A stretch of DNA of 53,382 nucleotides, taken from positions 1 to 53,382 of the forward strand of contig CAZPQQ010000016.1 in the NCBI GenBank assembly GCA_964588665.1, written 5' to 3'. Positions within the stretch are counted from its first letter, which is position 1. Every line of letters begins with the position of its first letter. Made by a program: the position numbers and the translations under genes. The notes under the pieces were generated by a model. That model made no database searches. It was not told the origin of the DNA and was given only the letters and a program-made list of their open reading frames with translations. Positions 16,901-24,352 of this stretch are shown here, one piece after another. The DNA is from UBA2160 sp964588665 (lineage in GTDB: Bacteria > Chloroflexota > Dehalococcoidia > Lucifugimonadales > UBA1123).

Positions 16901-16922
16901 ATGTTAATTCATAAGTTAACAT
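16901..16922. promoter_or_regulatory. palindromic operator candidate of the toxin-antitoxin operon
   Basis: ATGTTAA (16901-16907) and TTAACAT (16916-16922) form a perfect 7-bp inverted repeat with an 8-bp spacer, in an A+T-rich patch unlike the surrounding DNA. It overlaps the ATG of the toxin gene. HTH antitoxins of this type usually repress their own promoter, so this is a natural binding site; TTGGAC lies just upstream. Confidence 0.5.
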
Positions 16923-17316
16923 GAAGCTACAATTGATGACAAGAGGACGCAATTTCAGCGTCTATGCGATTGATCTGAGCGATGACCCTGATGTGCCCAG
17001 ATGTCCTGCCATGGAATTCTTTGGCGACCTCAGGCGGTCGGCGATCGACTCCCATAAGTCGCTGACCGCGGTCCTGAACATGCATGCGGAAAACGGGCCC
17101 ATCCACAACATTCAAAGGTCTCGACCCTTGCGCGGCAGTGACGGAATCTTCGAATTCAAAAGCCGACAGGGAGACCGAATCGCGTACTTCTTCCCTGCAG
17201 GGCAGCGAAACATGACTATCTTGACACACGGTTTTCACAAGGGGGCTAACGTCAATCGCGAGATCAGAAGAGCCCAGTCCATCCGGTCAATGTATCACGA
17301 TGGGAGACGACGTTGA
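16921..17316 (+). CDS. type II toxin, phage-derived Gp49/HigB-like
   Basis: A 131-residue basic protein. Segments such as the CPAMEFFGDL helix, the short strand IFEFKSRQGDRIAYFFP and HGFHKGAN match the RelE/HigB superfamily as seen in Gp49-like proteins, which cleave mRNA on or near the ribosome. The C-terminal basic residues (Arg/Lys/His in QRNMTILTHGFHKG) are where RelE-type catalytic residues lie. The gene overlaps the following HTH antitoxin by four bases, the toxin-first order typical of HigBA. An A+T-rich promoter region with an inverted repeat precedes it. Confidence 0.75.
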   Translation: MKLQLMTRGRNFSVYAIDLSDDPDVPRCPAMEFFGDLRRSAIDSHKSLTAVLNMHAENGPIHNIQRSRPLRGSDGIFEFKSRQGDRIAYFFPAGQRNMTILTHGFHKGANVNREIRRAQSIRSMYHDGRRR

Positions 17317-17669
17317 ACGAAATCGCAATCGGCACACAGACTGCGGCTATGAACGAGGCAGGCTGCCTGGATGAATTCGCATCGGAGTACGCTAAGGACC
17401 CCAATTATGTAGCGGAAGGTATGGCGTTGGAGTTTGCCGAGGCAGCGTCCCGCCGGATGAAGGACGAAGGGGTCAGCCGCGCTGAGCTGGCAAGGCAGAT
17501 GGGCGTTTCGCGGGCGTACATCACGCGCATCTTTGACGCGCCGCCGAATCTTACGCTCCTGTCGATTGCGAAACTGGCGCTGGCTTTGGGACTGACTCCG
17601 GAGATTCGCTTGGCCGCATCAGGCGGACCAGAATCGACCGACCCAGCAGCGTCTTCCCACAAGCCCTAA
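17313..17669 (+). CDS. XRE-family antitoxin, HigA-like
   Basis: A 118-residue protein with a helix-turn-helix at about residues 52-85 (SRAELARQMGVSRAYITRIF) followed by a third helix (LSIAKLALALGL). The first 40 residues are an acidic arm that could wrap the toxin. The TTG at 17313 overlaps the toxin stop (TTGA); an internal ATG at 17349 is an alternative start. It should neutralise the HigB-like toxin and repress the shared promoter. The downstream gene is on the opposite strand. Confidence 0.8.
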   Translation: MNEIAIGTQTAAMNEAGCLDEFASEYAKDPNYVAEGMALEFAEAASRRMKDEGVSRAELARQMGVSRAYITRIFDAPPNLTLLSIAKLALALGLTPEIRLAASGGPESTDPAASSHKP

Positions 17670-17675
17670 AACGCG

Positions 17676-18446
17676 TCATTGCGCTGTCGTGCCGCCGTCG
17701 ATGACGAGCTCGGCGCCGGTGACGTACGACGACTCGTCCGACGCAAGGTAGACCATGCCGTGGGCGATCTCGTCCGGGTCGCCGATGCGGCCCATCGGGA
17801 TGCGTCCCAGAAGCCAGCTCCGGCGCGGCTCGGTGCTGAACCCCGCGACCGTCATCGGCGTTGTTACGAAGCCCGGATGCACGGAGTTCACTCGGATGTT
17901 GTCGACGGCGTATTGGACGGCTGCTGACTTGGTGAAGAGCCGGCTAGCGCCCTTGGCCGCATGGTATGCCGTGGAGCCAGGACTGCCGACGATGCCGTAG
18001 ATGGACGAGGTGTTGATGATCGAGCCGCCGCCGGCCCGGCGCATCTCCGGAATCGCGTACTTCGTGCCCAGGAACACGCCCTTCGCGTGAACGTCCATCT
18101 GCCCGTCCCAGTCGTCGACGGTCGTCTCTTCGACTGTTCCCGGTCCGGCGCTGCCTGCGTTGTTCACCAGCACGTTGAGCTTCCCGAACGTGGACACGGC
18201 AGTGTCGATGGCGTTCTGCCAGTCTCCCTCGTCGGTGACGTCCAGCTTGACGAACACCGCTTCGAATCCTTCCCCGCGGATCTGCGCGGCGGTCCGTTCA
18301 CCGACTTCGACCGCGATGTCCGCCAGCACGACCTTCGCGCCCTCTTTGACGAACATCCAGGCCGCCGAGCCGCCAAAGCCCATGAGTTCGCCCTTGACGC
18401 CGTGGGCCGCGCCTGTAATCAGCGCCACCTTGCCTTCGAGTCTCAT
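17676..18446 (-). CDS. SDR-family NAD(P)-dependent oxidoreductase with glycine-loop insertion
   Basis: A 256-residue classical short-chain dehydrogenase: NNAG at 95-98, catalytic Ser147/148, Tyr161 and Lys165 (YHAAK), and the typical C-terminus GAELVIDGGTTAQ. The nucleotide-binding loop is unusual: TGAAHGVKGELMGFGG replaces the normal TGxxxGIG, an insertion of about eight residues within the glycine motif. Start at 18446 is preceded by GGAGG. It resembles glucose-1-dehydrogenase/3-oxoacyl reductases but substrate cannot be assigned. It stands alone, divergent from a cupin gene whose promoter must share the 150-bp gap. Confidence 0.85.
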   Translation of the reverse strand: MRLEGKVALITGAAHGVKGELMGFGGSAAWMFVKEGAKVVLADIAVEVGERTAAQIRGEGFEAVFVKLDVTDEGDWQNAIDTAVSTFGKLNVLVNNAGSAGPGTVEETTVDDWDGQMDVHAKGVFLGTKYAIPEMRRAGGGSIINTSSIYGIVGSPGSTAYHAAKGASRLFTKSAAVQYAVDNIRVNSVHPGFVTTPMTVAGFSTEPRRSWLLGRIPMGRIGDPDEIAHGMVYLASDESSYVTGAELVIDGGTTAQ

Positions 18447-18599
18447 TTCGTACGCCTCCGCGGACCGTCTCGACTTCGTGCGGCAGATTATATCAGTTGG
18501 CACCCGATTGGGTTCGTGGTACATTCAGCGAGTTGCCATCGGCTCCTGCCAAACAGCTAAAGTAGCGGACACGAAACAATACAGCATTTCGAGGGTTGC

Positions 18600-18944
18600 A
18601 TGAGCACACAAGCCAACGATCCGCTCCCCGGCGATGTCGCCTCTTTAGCGGACCTGACGGTGTACCAACCAGGCGCGATCGTCAGTCGAACCATCATCAA
18701 GCGAGATCAAGGGTCCGTCACTCTATTTGCTTTCGGCGACGGACAGGAACTCAGCGAACACACGACGCGGTTTGACGCCATGGTTCAGGTCATCGACGGC
18801 GCCGCGGAGATCACGATCGACGGCGTTGGCCACCGGGTTTCAGCAGGCGAGGCGATTCTGCTGCCGGCGAACGTGCCGCACGCCCTGTCGGCGGTCACGC
18901 GGTTCAAGATGGTACTGACCATGATCAACTCGGACGACGGATAG
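18600..18944 (+). CDS. small cupin-domain protein
   Basis: A 114-residue single cupin barrel. Motif 1 is degenerate (GQELSEHTTRFDAMVQVIDG, with a single His and a Glu ahead) and motif 2 is PANVPHAL, giving metal ligands His, Glu and His. The region GVGHRVSAGEAILLPANVPH is typical of small cupins of the YdbB/Pmi-like type. GAGGG precedes the ATG. Functions in this family range from sugar isomerisation to ligand sensing; nothing here chooses between them. Confidence 0.8.
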   Translation: MSTQANDPLPGDVASLADLTVYQPGAIVSRTIIKRDQGSVTLFAFGDGQELSEHTTRFDAMVQVIDGAAEITIDGVGHRVSAGEAILLPANVPHALSAVTRFKMVLTMINSDDG

Positions 18945-19000
18945 TCTGGCTGAGCGTCCGTTCACGCCGGTTGTTCGTGCGCCGGGCGTCGGCCTGATTC

Positions 19001-19909
19001 ATGTGCGTGAGGCGACTGTCGGCGATGTTGAACTCGATGCGGAGACCCCGAACCCCCGCCTATAGGGCGGTTCGGGTGTTGATGCTGCTGATTGTGATCG
19101 GCTCGGCTGCCGGATTCGTTGTACGACAGATGAGTTTCATCGACCAACAGATGATCTACTTCCCAGAGCGAACCCTCAATGCCACTCCGGCGGACGTCGG
19201 CCTGGACTACGAGGACGTGTTCCTGACCGCCTCCGACGGCGTGAAGGTCCACGGCTGGCATGTGCCCGGCGAGCTGAGGACAACGCTGCTCTGGTTCCAC
19301 GGCAACGCGGGCAACATCGGAGACCGAGTCGAGAACCTTCTGCTGCTCAGGCAACGTCTCGATGTCGGGGTCTTCATGCTCGACTACAGGGGGTATGGTC
19401 GAAGCGAAGGCAAACCTTCGGAGAAGGGACTGTATCTGGACGCCGACGCCGCCATCGAGTATCTGGCGGACGAGCGGGGGCTTTCCTTGGAAGACGACGT
19501 TGTGCTGTTCGGGCGCTCCCTAGGCAGCGCCGTGGCCGTGGATACAGCGGCCCGACACCAGGTTCGAGCGGCGATATTGGAATCAGGGTTCCCTTCGGTC
19601 CGCGCGATGACCGAGCGGGCCTACCCGTTCCTGCCGAGCGCAATGTTGCTCCGCCTGGTGGAGGCCCGATACGACTCGGCGTCGAAGCTCCCGAGCGTGC
19701 AGGCACCGGTGATGGTGCTGCACGGCGACCGAGACCAGACGGTGTCGATCGTGATGGGCGAGGAGCTGTTCGAAGCGGCTAACGAACCCAAGCGGTTCTA
19801 CACGATCTCGGGCGCCGACCACAACGACACATACCACGTCGGCGGCGAACCGTACTTCGAGGCGCTGCGGGAGTTTGTGCTGGGCACGGGTTTGTCCGGA
19901 GCGCCGTGA
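19001..19909 (+). CDS. membrane-anchored alpha/beta hydrolase (BEM46-like)
   Basis: A 302-residue protein with an N-terminal hydrophobic segment (VRVLMLLIVIGSAAGFVV) that would anchor it in the membrane, then MIYFPERT, the conserved entry to the BEM46/ABHD13-like hydrolase domain. The nucleophile elbow is FGRSLGSA, the acid is in VLHGDRDQTV and the His in SGADHND, a complete Ser-Asp-His triad. The oxyanion segment is WFHGNAGN. An ATG at 19037 is a possible alternative start. Such proteins are serine esterases or acyl hydrolases; the in vivo substrate is unknown. It converges with the toxin of the next module. Confidence 0.85.
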   Translation: MCVRRLSAMLNSMRRPRTPAYRAVRVLMLLIVIGSAAGFVVRQMSFIDQQMIYFPERTLNATPADVGLDYEDVFLTASDGVKVHGWHVPGELRTTLLWFHGNAGNIGDRVENLLLLRQRLDVGVFMLDYRGYGRSEGKPSEKGLYLDADAAIEYLADERGLSLEDDVVLFGRSLGSAVAVDTAARHQVRAAILESGFPSVRAMTERAYPFLPSAMLLRLVEARYDSASKLPSVQAPVMVLHGDRDQTVSIVMGEELFEAANEPKRFYTISGADHNDTYHVGGEPYFEALREFVLGTGLSGAP

Positions 19910-19927
19910 TGAGTCGCGAAGCTCCTA

Positions 19928-20296
19928 TTAGTTATTGCCATGGCTCGCGAACGGAATGATTCGAGTTCGGTTTTGATCGACCACCCACAGGAATCCTGCC
20001 CAATTATCGCGAGCAAGGATCGTGTCGGCAATAAAGCGACCGACCTCCCTGCGATTACCGGCCCGGACACAAAATAACACGACACCTAATGGAACCGTCA
20101 AACCACGCCTGGCGACCAATTCACCGAAATCAAGGTCCTGCGTAATCAGGGTCCGTTCGTCGCTAGCGGCTCTCGCCGCAATATCGCCGTCTGGCGCGGC
20201 TGGTCGAGACTCCCGGATCGACTCAACGTCGTGGCCGGCCCGTCGAATTGACTCGATGGCGGTATGAGGGATGTTTTCATCGGCGAGAAACCGCAC
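19928..20296 (-). CDS. DUF5615 PIN-like toxin candidate
   Basis: A 122-residue protein of the Mut7-C/PIN-like DUF5615 family: the start FLADENIPHTAIESIRRAGHDV supplies the first acidic residues and SDERTLITQDLDFGEL the second set, the acidic cluster expected for a PIN-type RNase. It starts with GTG four bases after the stop of the DUF433 gene, so the two are co-translated. DUF433-DUF5615 pairs are recognised as VapBC-like toxin-antitoxin candidates; activity here is inferred. Confidence 0.8.
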   Translation of the reverse strand: MRFLADENIPHTAIESIRRAGHDVESIRESRPAAPDGDIAARAASDERTLITQDLDFGELVARRGLTVPLGVVLFCVRAGNRREVGRFIADTILARDNWAGFLWVVDQNRTRIIPFASHGNN

Positions 20297-20300
20297 GTTG

Positions 20301-20531
20301 TCACGCCTTCAGTGGATACTCTCTTACAATCTTCACGATGTCATGAGCGTAGAGAAGGCACGCGCGGATGTCGTCTTCAACAATATGAGGGTACTCTTCG
20401 AGAATATCTGTGAAGGACCATCCGTTGCTCAACAATTGAATGATGAATTCCACCGTTATCCTCGTGCCTTTGATCACCGGCTTGCCGACCATAATCGCCG
20501 GATCGCCTGCAATCCGATCTCGCCAGTCCAT
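20301..20531 (-). CDS. DUF433 antitoxin candidate
   Basis: A 76-residue DUF433 protein. The signature is ITGDPAI-like (IAGDPAIMVGKPVIKGTRITV) followed by a helix-turn-helix-like half (IIQLLSNGWSFTDILEEYPHI, DIRACLLYA). The ATG at 20531 follows GGAG; a longer frame to 20573 has no similarity. It is the first gene of the pair with the DUF5615 protein and is expected to bind both the toxin and DNA upstream of the operon. Confidence 0.8.
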   Translation of the reverse strand: MDWRDRIAGDPAIMVGKPVIKGTRITVEFIIQLLSNGWSFTDILEEYPHIVEDDIRACLLYAHDIVKIVREYPLKA

Positions 20532-20657
20532 ACTATCGCTCCTTTCGTGCTGCATCCGTACATCTGCAAGCATACAGCACCGTCGTCGACGCTGCTATTG
20601 ACATCGTTCGCTGCCCCGATTAGGGTGACCGAAGCCCCACTTGGGAGGAGGAAAACC

Positions 20658-21614
20658 ATGGAGTTTGGATTCGGCGCACCAACGCGCGGGCCTCTGTCCG
20701 CGCCGGAGACTATGGCTGCATTGGCCGCGAAGGGCGAGGAGCTGGGGTTCGGGTTCGTGAACGTCAGCGACCACCTCGTGATTCCTCGCAACATCGACTC
20801 GATATATCCGTACAACGAGTCGGGCGAGTTCGCGGGAGGAGATTCTGGCGAGTGCCTCGATCAGCTCACGACACTGGCCTTCTTGGCTGGCAACACGAGT
20901 AAGGTCAAGCTGCTGTCATCGGTGATGGTGTTGCCCCACAGGCCGCCGGTTCTGACCGCCAAGATACTGGCCACGATCGACGTGCTCTCCAACGGCAGGC
21001 TGATCCTCGGATGCGGGGTCGGCTGGATGCGCGAGGAGTTCGAGGCATTGGACGCCGAGCCCTTCGACGAGCGAGGCGCGGTCGGCAGCGAGTACATTCG
21101 GATATTCAAGGAACTCTGGACCAACGACAACCCGTCGTTCGACGGGAAGTACGCGTCGTTCTCCGATGTGTCGTTCGCGCCCAAGCCGGTGCAGAAGCCG
21201 CACCCTCCGATCTGGGTCGGCGGCGAGAGCCCGCCCGCGCTCCGTCGAGCAGCGCTTCTGGGCGACGCCTGGTACCCCATCGGCACAAATCCGGCCTTCC
21301 CCGTGGGGACGTTGGAGCAGTACTCGCAGTACGCGGACCGTGTTCGGGACTACGCTCAACGTGGCGGTCGGGACCCGGTGGAGTTGGACTTCGCCTACAG
21401 CGCCAACTGGTTCGACGACACGGAGGCACAGACCGGTCAGGACGGCAGTCGCCGGTCGTTCACGGGTACTCCGGAACAGATCGCCGGCGACATCAAAGCC
21501 CACGAAGAGGTGGGCGTGAATCACCTGGTGTTCAATTTCCAGTCGCCTACGATGGACGAGATGACGGCGCGCCTGGAACGATTCGCCGAGAGGATAATGC
21601 CGCTGGCGGGGTGA
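20658..21614 (+). CDS. LLM-class flavin/F420-dependent oxidoreductase
   Basis: A 318-residue luciferase-like monooxygenase barrel. Recognisable parts are GFVNVSDHLV near residue 36 with the flavin-site DH, VMVLPHRPPVLTAKILATID, and GRLILGCGVGWMREEFEAL, the LLM glycine-rich segment. PPIWVGGESPPALRRAALLGDAWYP is the characteristic C-terminal region. These enzymes use F420H2 or FMNH2 for dehydrogenation or monooxygenation of recalcitrant organic molecules, and are abundant in SAR202-type genomes. The ATG at 20658 is supported by GGGAGGAGG; the frame runs further upstream but through the antisense of the DUF433 gene. Confidence 0.9.
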   Translation: MEFGFGAPTRGPLSAPETMAALAAKGEELGFGFVNVSDHLVIPRNIDSIYPYNESGEFAGGDSGECLDQLTTLAFLAGNTSKVKLLSSVMVLPHRPPVLTAKILATIDVLSNGRLILGCGVGWMREEFEALDAEPFDERGAVGSEYIRIFKELWTNDNPSFDGKYASFSDVSFAPKPVQKPHPPIWVGGESPPALRRAALLGDAWYPIGTNPAFPVGTLEQYSQYADRVRDYAQRGGRDPVELDFAYSANWFDDTEAQTGQDGSRRSFTGTPEQIAGDIKAHEEVGVNHLVFNFQSPTMDEMTARLERFAERIMPLAG

Positions 21615-21633
21615 CGGCGCTGGTCCTGTCACA

Positions 21634-21726
21634 GGCTCGGCCTGAAGACCGAGGCCACCAAATCTGGGTTGCGGCTGGTGCTCTGGCCGTTCACGGCCAA
21701 GCCAATCTGTGCACAGGCTCGGCCTA
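21634..21726. repeat. dual-hairpin repeat, minus-oriented partial copies
   Basis: Two half-units of the repeat seen at 46942-47083 occur in reverse orientation: AGGCTCGGCCTGAAGACCGAGGCCACC (in shorter parts) at 21634-21660 and GGTGCTCTGGCCGTTCACGG with CCAAGCC at 21678-21704, followed by another partial CAGGCTCGGCCT. Each half forms a short stem. Position after the LLM gene suggests a transcript-end role. Confidence 0.6.
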
Positions 21727-21813
21727 AAACAACGTTGGCAATGCGGTTCGCCCCATGGCCGAATCGGGCGAAACACGATCAACCCGTGAGGTCTCGTTAG
21801 GAACTAAGGACGC

Positions 21814-21954
21814 GTAGGGGAGGGTTTCAAACCCGCCCGCTGGTTTTGCATACAAACAAGGTGCGACGTCACGATATCGAATCGCATAACGGGCTCTCGC
21901 GGCGTGTCTCGCAGCAAACGCGACTCGGGAGGGTTTGAAACCCTCCCCTACGGA
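21814..21954. repeat. 141-bp MITE-like element, copy 2
   Basis: Left end GTAGGGGAGGGTTTCAAACC and right end GGTTTGAAACCCTCCCCTAC are exact reverse complements, so the terminal inverted repeat is at least 20 bp. The interior (about 90 bp) has no reading frame and only partial similarity to copy 1. It lies 52 bp before the zinc ADH start, inside its probable promoter region. Confidence 0.8.
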
Positions 21955-22005
21955 TGAGCAGCGCTGCGAGCATATGAATGTTGAAATATCGAGGAATGAG
22001 GAACG

Positions 22006-23046
22006 ATGAAAGCAGTCTACTTTAACGAACACGGCGGTCCCGAAGTTTTGCAGTACGGCGACGTGCCCGAGCCGTCGGTTGGGCCGAATCAGGTCAAGAT
22101 CAGGGTGCACGCTGCTGCGCTGAATCGGCTGGACGTGTACTCTCGCGCCGGAGTCCGGGGAACGCGCCGGAAGTTCGACGACGGGCCGCACATCCCGGGC
22201 GCCGACGCCGCCGGTGAGATCGTCGAGGTCGGCAGCGAAGTGAGTGCGCACAAGGTCGGCGCGCGAGTGGTCATCAACCCCCGGCAGACGTGCCAGCAAT
22301 GCGAAGCGTGCATCGGCGGGAGCGAGGAGTTCTGCAGGCGCTCCGGGATGGTCGGGTCATCAACCACCGGCAGCTATGCTGAGTTCCTCAGCGTCCCGGC
22401 CGCCAGCGCGATTACGCTGCCTGACAGCGTCTCCTACGAGGAAGCGGCGTCGCTGCCAACGGTGTATTTGCCCAGTTGGAACATCCTGGTGCGTCGCGCA
22501 GCCCTCCAACCCTGGGAGACGGCGTTGATCCTGTCCGCGTCCAGCGGCGTTGGCACCGCCGCGATACAGGTGGCGAAGAACGTCATCGGCGCGAAGGTCA
22601 TCACAACCACAAGCACGGCGGAGAAGGCTCAGAAAGCGACTGAACTCGGGGCCGACGATGTCATCAACTACACCGACGAGGATGTCGCCGACCGCATCAA
22701 GGAAATCACCGGAGGACGTGGCGTGGACGTGGTGCTCGACCACGTCGGCGCGGACTTCTGGCCTGCGGCGTCCAAGTCCCTCGCGATGGGCGGCCGCTAC
22801 GGCATTTGCGGTGTGACATCCGGCTACAGGGCCGAACTCCAGATGGGCGCGATGTTCACCCGCTACCAGACCGTGTTCGGCGTGTTCATGGGCCGCAACT
22901 CGGACCTGCAGCAGATCGTCGAGATGACCGGTCGGGGCGTCATACACGGCATCATCCACGAGACGTTCCCGCTCGAAGACGCCGCGAAAGCCCACGAAGT
23001 GATGGAGGGACTCAGCTTCTTCGGCAAGCTGGTGCTCACGATGTAG
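22006..23046 (+). CDS. zinc-type alcohol dehydrogenase / quinone oxidoreductase (MDR)
   Basis: A 346-residue medium-chain dehydrogenase. The N-terminal GroES-like domain contains the structural zinc cluster CQQCEACIGGSEEFC, and the cofactor domain has ASSGVGTAAIQVAKN and a TTSTAEK segment that suggests NADP preference. The usual catalytic zinc Cys near residue 38 is replaced (NRLDVYSRAG), as in quinone oxidoreductases and some acryloyl-CoA or secondary-alcohol enzymes, so hydride transfer may be zinc-independent. It is a single-gene unit ended by a strong intrinsic terminator. Confidence 0.88.
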   Translation: MKAVYFNEHGGPEVLQYGDVPEPSVGPNQVKIRVHAAALNRLDVYSRAGVRGTRRKFDDGPHIPGADAAGEIVEVGSEVSAHKVGARVVINPRQTCQQCEACIGGSEEFCRRSGMVGSSTTGSYAEFLSVPAASAITLPDSVSYEEAASLPTVYLPSWNILVRRAALQPWETALILSASSGVGTAAIQVAKNVIGAKVITTTSTAEKAQKATELGADDVINYTDEDVADRIKEITGGRGVDVVLDHVGADFWPAASKSLAMGGRYGICGVTSGYRAELQMGAMFTRYQTVFGVFMGRNSDLQQIVEMTGRGVIHGIIHETFPLEDAAKAHEVMEGLSFFGKLVLTM

Positions 23047-23077
23047 GGTCCGACGACGACCAGGATTACTAAGTAAA

Positions 23078-23119
23078 ACCGGGGGCGGCCGATAGCGGGG
23101 CCGCCCCCGGTTGTTTCTT
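23078..23119 (+). terminator. intrinsic terminator after the zinc ADH
   Basis: A 13-bp perfect stem, ACCGGGGGCGGCC with GGCCGCCCCCGGT, separated by an 8-base loop and followed by TTGTTTCTT. It lies 32 bp after the ADH stop codon. Confidence 0.9.
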
Positions 23120-23250
23120 GTGCTCGCTGGTAAACGCAGCCGCCGATTATGGCGTTTCGGCGCTTACTGCACCAACTCCGCGCGTTATCCGGAAATTGCC
23201 CTGACGCCGACAAGATCGGGAGCTGCTGAACGCTGATCGCTGACAGCGCC

Positions 23251-24264
23251 TCAGCTATTCAACGCCACCGGGCGGCCTTCGATCTTGTGGCGGACCTCCG
23301 GGTTGACGACGGACATCGGGAACGTGCCGCGCAGCAGGCGGGCAGTCTCTTGCCCGATCTGGACTTGAGATGCGACGCGAGAGCGATCGGACGTCCCTGC
23401 CGAGTGGGGCGTCACGATAACGTTGTCCATGTTGAACAGCGGGTTGTTCGGCGAGGTCGGCTCTTCCTCGAAGACGTCCAGGCCGGCGCCTGCTATCTCC
23501 CCTGCATCGAGAGCGCGAATCATCGCCGCTTCGTCGATGACCGGGCCGCGGCAGGTGTTGATCACGAAGGCGGTCGGCTTCATCGCCTTGAAGAACGACT
23601 CCCCGACAAGACCGCGGGTCTGGTTGTTCAGCGGCGAGTGCACCGAGACGAAATCCGACTCGCTCGCCAGGGCTGCGAGGCTGGGGACGAGCCTGACCTG
23701 GTACTCCTTGGCGATCCACGGGGCGACGTATGGGTCGTAGGCGATCACGTCGAGCCCGAACACTTTCGCCTTGCGGGCCACAGCACGGCCAATGTTGCCA
23801 AGCGCCACAAGACCCAGAGTCTGGCCGTCGATGGGGACCATGGGAAGGACCGCCTGTCGCGTTTCAGGACCCCACTTACCGGCCTTGACCAACTCGTTCA
23901 ACACAGTCAGCTTCTTGGCGCAGGCCAGCAGCATGAGGATCGCGTGGTTCGACACCTCTTCGGTGCAGAATCCCGCCGAGTTGACGACCATGATGCCCTG
24001 GTCGGTGGCCGCCTCGTGGTCGATGTGGTTGAAGCCGTGGCCCATGCTGACGATGGCGCTGGCCTGGTCGATCTCTTCGATGACCTCTCGGGGCAGGGGC
24101 ACGCCTGCGTTGATGACGATGTCGGCGCCCTTCATCGCCTCGATAGCCTCGCCCTCGCTGCCGACCTGGTGCACCTCCAGTTCGTAGTCGAGACCGCCCA
24201 TCTGCTGCTCGATCAGATCCGAATCCGAGTCCATTCTCGATATCATGACTACTTTGTTGGTCAT
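23251..24264 (-). CDS. D-isomer-specific 2-hydroxyacid dehydrogenase
   Basis: A 337-residue member of the phosphoglycerate dehydrogenase/CtBP family. The NAD-binding motif is GLVALGNIGRAVA; the catalytic Arg lies in NTCRGPVID, the Glu in GAGLDVFEEEP and the His in TPHSAGTSD. It lacks an ACT domain, so it is not a regulated SerA. The start at 24264 has GGGGGAGG six bases upstream; the longer frame to 24291 is not needed. It is downstream of the aminotransferase gene (88-bp gap) in the same direction and could share its transcript: together they could interconvert an amino acid, 2-oxoacid and hydroxyacid. Confidence 0.88.
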   Translation of the reverse strand: MTNKVVMISRMDSDSDLIEQQMGGLDYELEVHQVGSEGEAIEAMKGADIVINAGVPLPREVIEEIDQASAIVSMGHGFNHIDHEAATDQGIMVVNSAGFCTEEVSNHAILMLLACAKKLTVLNELVKAGKWGPETRQAVLPMVPIDGQTLGLVALGNIGRAVARKAKVFGLDVIAYDPYVAPWIAKEYQVRLVPSLAALASESDFVSVHSPLNNQTRGLVGESFFKAMKPTAFVINTCRGPVIDEAAMIRALDAGEIAGAGLDVFEEEPTSPNNPLFNMDNVIVTPHSAGTSDRSRVASQVQIGQETARLLRGTFPMSVVNPEVRHKIEGRPVALNS

Positions 24265-24352
24265 ACCGTTCCTCCCCCTTGTGAGTTGCACTAGTTATTG
24301 TGGCAGCCTGATGACGCCCCGGTAGGCGGATCGCCGGATGGCGATGTCCTGT

